The notes beneath the pieces are model-generated. The model was not told the DNA's origin. It was given only the letters and a program-made list of their open reading frames with translations, and did no database searches. DNA of 10,150 nucleotides, taken from positions 1 to 10,150 of the forward strand of contig JANXWN010000427.1 in NCBI GenBank assembly GCA_025351125.1, read 5' to 3'. Both the position numbers and the translations under genes were made by a program. The DNA is from Caulobacteraceae bacterium. GTDB lineage: Bacteria; Pseudomonadota; Alphaproteobacteria; Caulobacterales; Caulobacteraceae. Shown here piece by piece: positions 1 to 6,487 of this stretch (positions within the stretch are counted from its first letter, which is position 1; every line of letters begins with the position of its first letter).

Positions 1-186
1 CATCAAGCTTTCGAGGCTTTCGCCTTTCGCGACGCGCGCTTTGAATTCGTCGGTCTTGCCGCGTAGGGCGTCGTCGCTCAGCGCCGCCATTTGCGGCTCC
101 AAAGCGGTGATGCCGGACACTTTTGACAGCATCGCCTTGACCTTGCGGTCGTTGGAGGAGCCGATAAGTTTTCTAAGATTAAGCAT
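1..186 (-). CDS. secA: SecA preprotein translocase ATPase, N-terminal fragment (runs off the left edge)
   Basis: SecA is the cytoplasmic ATPase motor that drives unfolded preproteins through SecYEG. Only the first 62 codons are present, read leftwards from the ATG at 184-186. The translated start begins MLNLRKLIGSSNDRKVKAML, followed by an ALEPQMAALSDDALRGKTDEF-like stretch. Both match the conserved SecA N-terminus: the S-N-D-R-K helix, then ALEP, then LSD..LR.KT.EF. The DEAD motor, preprotein cross-linking and C-terminal zinc regions lie outside the window, so intactness cannot be judged. No good Shine-Dalgarno precedes the ATG; the bases just upstream are C-rich on the coding strand. The gene is divergent from the TonB-dependent receptor. 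Identification rests on recognising the family N-terminus, and I am confident despite the short length. Confidence 0.9.
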   Translation of the reverse strand, partial: MLNLRKLIGSSNDRKVKAMLSKVSGITALEPQMAALSDDALRGKTDEFKARVAKGESLESLM

Positions 187-215
187 GGGGGCGGGGACGT
201 CCGGGTTAAGCGTGC

Positions 216-244
216 GACTTAGGGAGCGGCGTCCCCGAAGTCAA
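216..244 (-). promoter_or_regulatory. Candidate sigma-70-type promoter for secA
   Basis: On the minus strand, TTGACT (239-244) is a 5-of-6 match to the -35 consensus. It is followed after 17 bases by TAAGTC (216-221), a poor -10 element. The position, about 30 bases upstream of the secA ATG, is suitable. The -10 is weak enough that this is only a candidate. Confidence 0.3.
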
Positions 245-356
245 CGCGACGGCAAAAAAGCCACACCCCCGCGACACTTACGCCGCAAGCACCCGGTTCG
301 ACTTGACGACGATGGCGCATTGGGTGAGATCACAGAGTTGTACGGCGGCAAAAGCT

Positions 357-363
357 AAAGGGG
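357..363 (+). promoter_or_regulatory. Shine-Dalgarno of the TonB-dependent receptor
   Basis: The purine run AAAGGGG ends seven bases before the ATG at 371. It supports that start over downstream ATGs, which would remove the signal peptide. Confidence 0.6.
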
Positions 364-370
364 ATAGCCG

Positions 371-2791
371 ATGTTTACTCTACATTCGTCGAACGGTTTG
401 GGATCGCATCGCGCCGGCGTTATTCATCCGGTCCCGCTGGCGGTGCTCATGGCCTCGACCATGCTGGCCGGCACGCCGGTTCTGGCCGCCGACACATCCG
501 GCGCCGTTAGAGACGTCGGCGAGATCGTCGTCACCGCCTCGAAGCGCGAGGAAAACATCCAAAAAGTGGCCATGAGCATTCAGGCCATCGACAGCAAAAA
601 ACTCAATCAGCTCAACATCACGAACTTTCAGGATTATGTGAAGTTCATGCCCAGCGTGGGTTTCCAGACTTTCGCGCCCAGTCAAACCACCATCTATATG
701 CGCGGCGTCGTCGACGGCGGCAACGCCAACCATTCCGGTCCGTTGCCGAGCGTCGGCGCCTATCTGGACGAACAGCCGATCACCACGATCGGCGGCACGC
801 TGGATATCCACGTTTATGACATCGCCCGCGTGGAGGTGCTGCCGGGACCGCAGGGCACCCTTTATGGCGCCAGCTCCGAATCGGGCACGATTCGCATCAT
901 CACCAACAAACCTAGTACTGCGGCCTTCGCCGGGGCGCTCAACGTCGAAGGCAACACCGTGGCCCACGGCGGTCAAGGTTATGTCGCCGAAGGCTTTGTC
1001 AATATTCCGCTAAGTTCGCGGGCGGCGATTCGGATCGTGGCCTTCGACGAGCACGATGCCGGCTACATCGATAACGTTCCGGGCGCGCGCCCGTTCAAAC
1101 TGACCGGCACAACCTTGAGCAACGCCGCGCTCGTCAAGAACAATTTCAATCATGTTGACACCTATGGCGGCCGCGCCGCGCTGAAGTTCGACCTCAACGA
1201 CAACTGGACGATCATGCCGACGGTCGTCGCGCAGGACACGCGGGCGCCCGGCGTGTTCGGCTTCCAGCCCTCGGTCGGCGATCTGCAAGTGCAGCGCTTC
1301 CAACCCGACGCCTACCACGATCGCTGGGTTCAGGCCGCGTTGAATATTACCGGCAAGATCGGCAGATTTGATCTCACCTATTCCGGCGGTTACTTCAACC
1401 GCAAAGTCAATTCGCTTTCCGACTATACCGACTACACGGTTGCTTATGAACAGATAGGATCGGGTACGGGTTGGGTCGACAACGCCGGCGCGCTTTTGCC
1501 GACTCCGGTGCAGGAAATCGTCGGACGCGACCGGTTCGAGAAGGGCAGCAACGAATTGCGCATCGCATCGCCGGCGACCGACCGTCTGCGTTTCATCGCC
1601 GGCGTGTTCCAAGAGCGCCAAAGTCATTGGATCATCCAGGACTATTTGATCCAGGGTCTGGGCTCGCAGGTGTCGGTGCCGGGGTGGCCCCAGACGATTT
1701 GGCTGACCGACCAAGATCGGGTGGACCGCGACGAGGCCGTATTCGCGGAAGCGTCGTTTGACGTCACCAGCCACCTAACGCTCACCGGCGGCATACGAGG
1801 CTATCACTATAAAAATTCGCTCTACGGTTTTTACGGCTTTTCCGCGGCGGAGAGTTCTCATACCGGTGTGGCGATCTGTATTCCCGGCCTGACATTCAGA
1901 GACGCGCCTTGCGTCGATTTAAATAAAACCGTCAGCGCTTCAGGAGAAACCCATAAAATTAACCTCAATTATAAAATTGATGACAATAAATTGGTTTATT
2001 TCACTTATTCAACGGGCTATCGGTCCGGTGGAGTGAACCGTAACGGTGGTGGATTGCTTCCGCCGTATCAGGCAGATCACCTCGATAACTTCGAGATTGG
2101 TTGGAAGACCAGTTGGCTCGATCATACGCTGCATTTCAACGGCGCCATCTACGACGAGGAATGGCACAAGTTTCAGTTTTCTTTTCTTGGCATTAACAGC
2201 CTGACCATAGTCGAAAATGCACCCCAGGCGCGGATCCAGGGCCTGGAGACCAGTTTTGATTGGCGGGCGACGCCGCAATTCACGCTGTCCGGCGGGGGCG
2301 CTTACAACCATGCCGTTTTGACTACGAACTTCTGCGGCGCCGATCCTGTGACCGGCGTGGTTATTCCCACCTGTACCGATAGCGCCGCCCAGGCGATACA
2401 TGGGCAACAGCTTCCCTATACGCCGAAATTCAAGGGCAACGTGACGGCTCGCTACGCCTTCGAGATGGCCGGATGGAACGCCCATGTCCAAGGCTCGCTG
2501 TTTTATCAGACTATGGCCTTCGCGGCTCTGCGCACCGCAGATAACGCCAGTTTGGGGACGATGCCCGGTTACGCGACCGCCGATTTCAGCGCTGGCGTCG
2601 AGCACGACAAAACCTCCATCGAAGTGTTCATCAAGAACGCCTTCGACGAGCGCGGCCAGCAAAATCGCTACACGCCTTGCACGACCAACGTTTGCGCGCC
2701 GGTGGGAGGTTACGCAACTGTAGCGCCGGCAATCTATGTCGTGCCGATTCAACCCCTGACCGTCGGCGTCAAGGTCGGGCAAAAGTTTTAA
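371..2791 (+). CDS. TonB-dependent outer-membrane receptor
   Basis: This is a 22-stranded-barrel type receptor that would import a scarce ligand (iron chelate, oligosaccharide or other natural product) across the outer membrane using TonB-ExbBD energy. At 806 residues it has the usual family length. Residues 1-40 are a signal peptide with a long, polar N-region, ending in a VLAA cleavage site. A TonB-box-like EIVVTASK lies at 51-58. The plug domain follows (about 60-180), with YMRGV, VEVLPGPQGTLYGASSE and TIRIITNKP blocks. The barrel ends in a C-terminal Phe (VGVKVGQKF), the BAM recognition signal. The usual Arg of the VEVLRGPQGTL block is Pro158 here; I recall this variant from other receptors of this class but cannot verify it. 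All six cysteines fall in three close pairs (503/514, 655/668, 770/775), suggesting loop disulfides. A sulfotransferase gene follows 21 bases downstream. The substrate cannot be read from the sequence. Confidence 0.95.
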   Translation: MFTLHSSNGLGSHRAGVIHPVPLAVLMASTMLAGTPVLAADTSGAVRDVGEIVVTASKREENIQKVAMSIQAIDSKKLNQLNITNFQDYVKFMPSVGFQTFAPSQTTIYMRGVVDGGNANHSGPLPSVGAYLDEQPITTIGGTLDIHVYDIARVEVLPGPQGTLYGASSESGTIRIITNKPSTAAFAGALNVEGNTVAHGGQGYVAEGFVNIPLSSRAAIRIVAFDEHDAGYIDNVPGARPFKLTGTTLSNAALVKNNFNHVDTYGGRAALKFDLNDNWTIMPTVVAQDTRAPGVFGFQPSVGDLQVQRFQPDAYHDRWVQAALNITGKIGRFDLTYSGGYFNRKVNSLSDYTDYTVAYEQIGSGTGWVDNAGALLPTPVQEIVGRDRFEKGSNELRIASPATDRLRFIAGVFQERQSHWIIQDYLIQGLGSQVSVPGWPQTIWLTDQDRVDRDEAVFAEASFDVTSHLTLTGGIRGYHYKNSLYGFYGFSAAESSHTGVAICIPGLTFRDAPCVDLNKTVSASGETHKINLNYKIDDNKLVYFTYSTGYRSGGVNRNGGGLLPPYQADHLDNFEIGWKTSWLDHTLHFNGAIYDEEWHKFQFSFLGINSLTIVENAPQARIQGLETSFDWRATPQFTLSGGGAYNHAVLTTNFCGADPVTGVVIPTCTDSAAQAIHGQQLPYTPKFKGNVTARYAFEMAGWNAHVQGSLFYQTMAFAALRTADNASLGTMPGYATADFSAGVEHDKTSIEVFIKNAFDERGQQNRYTPCTTNVCAPVGGYATVAPAIYVVPIQPLTVGVKVGQKF

Positions 2792-2812
2792 GATACGTGC
2801 TAGACGGCGGGG

Positions 2813-4804
2813 ATGACTGACGCGCCCGCCGGATCGCTCGACGCCGCCTTGGCGCACGCGGCCAAACTTATGCTCACGCGTCCGGACCTCGCGCAGCAGC
2901 AGGCCGTCGCGATCCTGGAGGCCGTACCGGGCGACCCGCGCGCGCTGTTGGTGTTGGGGATGGCGCGGCGGCGGACGGGCGATTTGGCCGGCGCGCGTGC
3001 TGTGTTGGAGCCTTTGGCGGAGACTCAGCCGCGTTCGGCGCAAACCCACTATGAATGGGGCATGGTGCTGGCATCGGAAGGCGAGGCCGCCGCGGCGATC
3101 ACCGCTTTTCGTCACGCCGTCGATCTGAAACGCGCCATGCCGGAGGCTTGGCGGGCGCTCGGCGACCAATTGACGGCGCTCGGCGATAAGGCGGCGGCGG
3201 ACCGCGCGTACGCGGAGCAAATTCGCGCCTCGGTCAACGATCCGCGATTGCTGGCGGCGGCCGACGCCATGTGTGACGACAAACTCGACGTCGCCGAGCA
3301 CCTGTTGCGCGATCATTTGCGCGCTCACCCCAGCGACGTCGCGGCAATGCGTATGTTGGCCGAAACCGGCACGCGACTGGGGCGATACGGCGACGCGGAG
3401 GCTCTGCTGACGCAGTGTCTGGCGCTCTCTCCCAGTTTCAGCGGCGCCCGATATAACCTCGCCATCGTGCTCTATCGTCAGCAAAAGGCGGCGGAGGCGA
3501 TTGCGCAGGTCGAGCCCTTGCTCGTCGACGACGCGCAAGAACCGAACTATCGCAATCTTCTGGCCGCCTGTTGTGGATTGGTCGGTGAGTATCAGCGGGC
3601 GATTGCGCTGTACGAAGGCGTGCTTGCGGATTTTCCCAACCAGCCGAAGGTCTGGCTGAGCTACGGTCACGCCCTAAAAACCGCCGGTCGGCGCGCGGAC
3701 GCGGTCGCCGCCTACGACCGCTGCATGGCCATGGCGCCGCGGTTGGGCGAAACCTATTGGAGCCTCGCCAACCTCAAAACCGTGCCGTTTTCACGCCGGC
3801 AAACCTTGGCGATGGAGGCTCTGCTGGCGGGCGAGGCGCTCGACGCCGAAGATCAATGGCATTTGCACTATGCGCTGGGCAAGGCGTTGGAGGACGCCGG
3901 CGACTTTGACGCCTCGTTCGAGCACTACGCCAAGGGCGCGCGGTTGCGGCGCGCGGAATTACCCTACGACGTGGATCAGACGACGGCGCAAATGCGCCGG
4001 GCGAAGGCACTATTCACACCGGCGTTTTTCGTGGACCGGTCGAGTGGGGGTTCGGACGCGCCGGATCCGATCTTCATCGTCGGCCTGCCGCGGTCCGGTT
4101 CGACCTTGATTGAACAAATCCTTGCGAGCCATTCCGCCGTCGAAGGCACGATGGAATTGCCTGAAATCGTCTCCATCGCCCGGGATCTTGGGCGCCAAGA
4201 CGGCAAAGGCGGGGCCTATCCCGAAGCGCTCGCCAGGCTTTCCCCATCGGAGCGGACCGCCTTGGGCGACGACTTCCTCGCCCGTACGCGCATTCAACGC
4301 AAGCTGGGTCGACCGTTCTTCATCGATAAAATGCCGAATAATTTCCAGCACATCGGGCTGATTAAGTTGATCCTGCCGAACGCAAAGATCATCGATGCGC
4401 GTCGTCATCCCATGGCAGCGTGCTTTTCCGCCTTCAAACAGCACTTCGCGCGCGGACAGGCTTTTTCCTACGATCTGGGCGATCTGGGCCGGTATTACGC
4501 CGACTATGTCGAGATCATGAGCCATTATGACGCCGTCATGCCCGGCGCGGTACATCGCGTGATCTACGAAGACCTCGTTGACGATACCGAGGCCGAAGTT
4601 CACCGGCTGCTGGCTTATTGCGGTCTGCCGTTCGAGGACGGCTGTCTGCGCTTTTACGACAACGACCGCGCGGTGCGCACCGCCAGTTCCGAACAAGTCC
4701 GCAAGCCGATTTTTCGCGAGGGTCTGGATCAATGGCGCCATTACGCGCCATGGTTGCAACCGCTCCGAGACGCATTGGGGCCAACGTTGCAGACCTGGCG
4801 ATAA
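2813..4804 (+). CDS. TPR-repeat protein with C-terminal PAPS-dependent sulfotransferase domain
   Basis: This 663-residue protein would transfer a sulfuryl group from PAPS to an unknown acceptor. Residues about 1-340 are tetratricopeptide repeats; clear units include those starting near DPRALLVLGMARRRTGD, SAQTHYEWGMVLASEGE, MPEAWRALGDQLTALGD and PKVWLSYGHALKTAGR. The sulfotransferase domain occupies about 415-663. Its 5'-phosphosulfate loop is DPIFIVGLPRSGSTLIEQ (418-435), and the 3'-phosphate site is R531-x7-S539 in DARRHPMAACFSAF, the spacing seen in tyrosylprotein sulfotransferases. E444 or E448 in EGTMELPE could be the catalytic base. No signal peptide or membrane segment is seen, so it is probably cytoplasmic. 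The ATG at 2813 has a GGCGGGG directly against it, too close for an ideal ribosome site, and translation may be coupled to the receptor 21 bases upstream. The acceptor could be a peptide tyrosine, a glycan or a small molecule. Family assignment is firm; substrate is unknown. Confidence 0.92.
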   Translation: MTDAPAGSLDAALAHAAKLMLTRPDLAQQQAVAILEAVPGDPRALLVLGMARRRTGDLAGARAVLEPLAETQPRSAQTHYEWGMVLASEGEAAAAITAFRHAVDLKRAMPEAWRALGDQLTALGDKAAADRAYAEQIRASVNDPRLLAAADAMCDDKLDVAEHLLRDHLRAHPSDVAAMRMLAETGTRLGRYGDAEALLTQCLALSPSFSGARYNLAIVLYRQQKAAEAIAQVEPLLVDDAQEPNYRNLLAACCGLVGEYQRAIALYEGVLADFPNQPKVWLSYGHALKTAGRRADAVAAYDRCMAMAPRLGETYWSLANLKTVPFSRRQTLAMEALLAGEALDAEDQWHLHYALGKALEDAGDFDASFEHYAKGARLRRAELPYDVDQTTAQMRRAKALFTPAFFVDRSSGGSDAPDPIFIVGLPRSGSTLIEQILASHSAVEGTMELPEIVSIARDLGRQDGKGGAYPEALARLSPSERTALGDDFLARTRIQRKLGRPFFIDKMPNNFQHIGLIKLILPNAKIIDARRHPMAACFSAFKQHFARGQAFSYDLGDLGRYYADYVEIMSHYDAVMPGAVHRVIYEDLVDDTEAEVHRLLAYCGLPFEDGCLRFYDNDRAVRTASSEQVRKPIFREGLDQWRHYAPWLQPLRDALGPTLQTWR

Positions 4805-4818
4805 GCCGTCGCTACGGC
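4805..4818 (+). terminator. Small hairpin after the sulfotransferase stop; possible weak terminator
   Basis: GCCGT-CGCT-ACGGC forms a 5-bp stem with a 4-base loop starting at the base after the TAA stop. It sits in the 64-base convergent gap with the acrylyl-CoA reductase gene. No T-run follows, so it is not a canonical intrinsic terminator. Confidence 0.25.
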
Positions 4819-4868
4819 ATTGCCCGCCGCTTAACCGCCCCCTTACCGCTCCAGGCTGCGCGGCTGGA

Positions 4869-5861
4869 CTAACCGTTAACGTTCACCACCACCCGGCCCC
4901 TTATTTGTCCGGCGATGATGGCGGGTCCCAGGGCGGCGACATCGTTTAGCGTCGCCGAAACGACCATCGTTTCCAGTTTGGCCAAATCCAGATCTCTCGC
5001 TAAGCGTGCCCAGGCTTCGACCCGATCGGCCTTTGGCCGCATGACCGAATCGATGCCGGCCAGAGTGATCCCGCGCAGGATGAACGGGGCCACCGATCCG
5101 GGAAGGTCCAGGCCTTGCGCCAAGCCGCAAGCCGCCACGAGGCCGCCATATCGTGTCTGCCCCAAAACATTCACTAAGGTGTGCGATCCCACGGAATCGA
5201 TCGCTCCCGCCCAACGTTCCTTACCCAACGGGCGGCCCGGCGTCGCAAGTTCGGAACGGTCGATGATCTCCGTAGCCCCCAAGGCGGTTAAGTAGGGTGT
5301 TTGGGTTTGTTTCCGGCCGGTGGAAGCGATCACGCGATAACCCAGCTTCGATAGCAGGGCGACGGCGACGCTGCCAACGCCGCCGGCCGCGCCGGTCACC
5401 AGCACGTCGCCCTTGGCCGGCGTCACGCCGCCGCGCTCGAGAGCGATCACGCACAGCATGGCGGTGTAGCCCGCCGTGCCAATGGCCATGGCTTGTTTGT
5501 TGGATATCCCCGCGGGAAGCTTAACCAGCCAATCGCCTTTGACCCGCGCCTTTTGCGCCAAGCCGCCATGGTGACTTTCGCCCACGCCCCAGCCGTTCAG
5601 CACTACCCTTTCGCCGGGCGCGAACTGTGGGTTGGACGAGGTTTCGACCACGCCTGAAAAATCGATTCCGGGTGTTAAGGGGAAAACCCGCACGATCCCG
5701 GCGCCGGTCAGCGCCAAACCGTCTTTGTAATTGACCGTCGAATAGTCAATCCGAACGGTGACATCACCGTCCATCAGGTCGTGGTCATGCAAATCGACGA
5801 CACGCGCCTCCTGCCCGGCGTCCGTCTTGGAAATGCGCAGGGCGCGAAACGTCTCGGTCAT
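4869..5861 (-). CDS. acuI: Acrylyl-CoA reductase (AcuI/YhdH family), zinc-free MDR oxidoreductase
   Basis: Members of this medium-chain dehydrogenase/reductase branch reduce acrylyl-CoA to propionyl-CoA with NADPH in the cytoplasm, either as detoxification or in 3-hydroxypropionate/acrylate assimilation. From the ATG at 5861 the protein has 330 residues, the normal AcuI/YhdH size. Visible landmarks are MTETFRALRI at the start, VNYKDGLALTG (43-53), PGIDFSGVV (64-72), GWGVGESHHGG (90-100) and the Rossmann loop GAAGGVGS (157-164). S180-T-G-R183-K184 is suited to the NADP 2'-phosphate, and AIDSVGS lies at 220-226. The catalytic and structural zinc ligands of alcohol dehydrogenases are absent. An in-frame TTG at 5870 touches the upstream stop and would add three residues (MID). 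I prefer the ATG because family proteins start near this point; neither has a clear Shine-Dalgarno. The lipoprotein gene ends only 9 bases upstream, so coupled translation is likely. The exact substrate is inferred from the family. Confidence 0.88.
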   Translation of the reverse strand: MTETFRALRISKTDAGQEARVVDLHDHDLMDGDVTVRIDYSTVNYKDGLALTGAGIVRVFPLTPGIDFSGVVETSSNPQFAPGERVVLNGWGVGESHHGGLAQKARVKGDWLVKLPAGISNKQAMAIGTAGYTAMLCVIALERGGVTPAKGDVLVTGAAGGVGSVAVALLSKLGYRVIASTGRKQTQTPYLTALGATEIIDRSELATPGRPLGKERWAGAIDSVGSHTLVNVLGQTRYGGLVAACGLAQGLDLPGSVAPFILRGITLAGIDSVMRPKADRVEAWARLARDLDLAKLETMVVSATLNDVAALGPAIIAGQIRGRVVVNVNG

Positions 5862-5870
5862 GTCAATCAA

Positions 5871-6416
5871 TCAGTTCAGCGTCACGGCGCGGGCGCCGCC
5901 GCGAGTTTCGACCCGGCGACTGACCGCAACAGCCTCGCCCTGGCCATCGATAGGCTTAGCGACGGTAATGACGAACCACGCACCGTCGGGCAGTCCGGAA
6001 AAGGAAAAGCGATTGGACTCGTCGCAGGTCGCCTTGCGCACGAAGCGCGCAAGATCGCCGCTGGGCGCCGAGGGCGAACGAGCGCGCACGATGGAGACCG
6101 GAACGGCGGCGGCGTTGGCCGAACCGTAGAGAATGACCATGCGGCGGCGGCTCCAGGGTGTTTCCGGCGTCAAGATAACGTCGCCGCCTTGGCACGAATA
6201 GCGACTGCCGCCGCCGCGAAAAGCGAGTGTGCCGAAAATGGCCGCGCCGCCCCCGCGTTGCGACCAAGCAAAGTCGCGGCCTTCGAAGCCGCCGGACTCG
6301 GTGGGCAATGGTTCAAAAACCGAAGAGACTTGCGCAGGGCGAAGCGTCGTTTCGGCGCAAGCCGACAAGAGCAGGCAGACAAGACCACCGGCGGCAAGGA
6401 GGGGGATCAACTTCAT
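5871..6416 (-). CDS. Small outer-membrane-type lipoprotein of unknown function
   Basis: This is a 181-residue secreted protein. Residues 1-19 are a lipoprotein signal peptide with the lipobox LSAC, so Cys20 should be lipidated. Ala21-Glu22 follow, with no Asp at +2, which favours transfer to the outer membrane. The mature part has a glycine-rich segment (56-78), then SCQGGDVILTPETPWSRRRM (74-93), and near the C-terminus RFSFSGLPDGAWFVITV (136-152). An F-x-F-x-x-L-P-x-G-x-W/Y-x-V pattern is typical of carboxypeptidase-regulatory/transthyretin-like beta-sandwich domains, so such a fold is likely. Cys75 and Cys131 could form a disulfide. I do not recognise a named gene. It lies between an acyl-CoA dehydrogenase gene (71 bases upstream) and the AcuI gene (almost touching), so it is probably cotranscribed with the latter, but nothing in it suggests an enzymatic role in acyl-CoA metabolism. 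Confidence 0.82.
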   Translation of the reverse strand: MKLIPLLAAGGLVCLLLSACAETTLRPAQVSSVFEPLPTESGGFEGRDFAWSQRGGGAAIFGTLAFRGGGSRYSCQGGDVILTPETPWSRRRMVILYGSANAAAVPVSIVRARSPSAPSGDLARFVRKATCDESNRFSFSGLPDGAWFVITVAKPIDGQGEAVAVSRRVETRGGARAVTLN

Positions 6417-6487
6417 GAATTACAGCCTAAGACGGACGTACCGCTTGGGCAACGGTTGAGCGCAGTTTCGGTTGCCGTTTTCCCAAA

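Larger units (their letters stand above)
187..370. other. Divergent intergenic region between secA and the TonB-dependent receptor
   Basis: These 184 bases separate two divergent genes and should carry both promoters. On the plus strand a TTGACG (303-308) could be a -35 element for the receptor, but the hexamer 17 bases on (GAGATC) is a poor -10. I see no convincing Fur-type box or riboswitch. A 7-bp inverted repeat, GGGGACG (193-199) and CGTCCCC (230-236), lies immediately upstream of secA. It overlaps the candidate secA -10, so it is more likely a DNA site, or chance, than an mRNA hairpin. Confidence 0.45.

Noticed and set aside
303..331. TTGACG-N17-GAGATC as the receptor promoter
   Set aside because: The -35 is good, but the -10 matches consensus at only two positions; kept as a remark, not a feature.
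41..358. 105-codon plus-strand frame over the secA start
   Set aside because: It is antisense to the recognisable SecA N-terminus and then runs through the promoter region; no ribosome site or family resemblance.
2009..3670. 553-codon open frame on the minus strand across the receptor/sulfotransferase junction
   Set aside because: It is antisense to two genes with clear family motifs, its translation is Arg-rich without recognisable domains, and long antisense frames are common in GC-rich codon-biased DNA.
6448..6476. GGCAAC/GTTGCC hairpin between the acyl-CoA dehydrogenase and lipoprotein genes as a terminator
   Set aside because: The stem is only 6 bp with a 17-base loop, and on the transcribed strand no T-run follows. 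The short gap fits readthrough in an operon.
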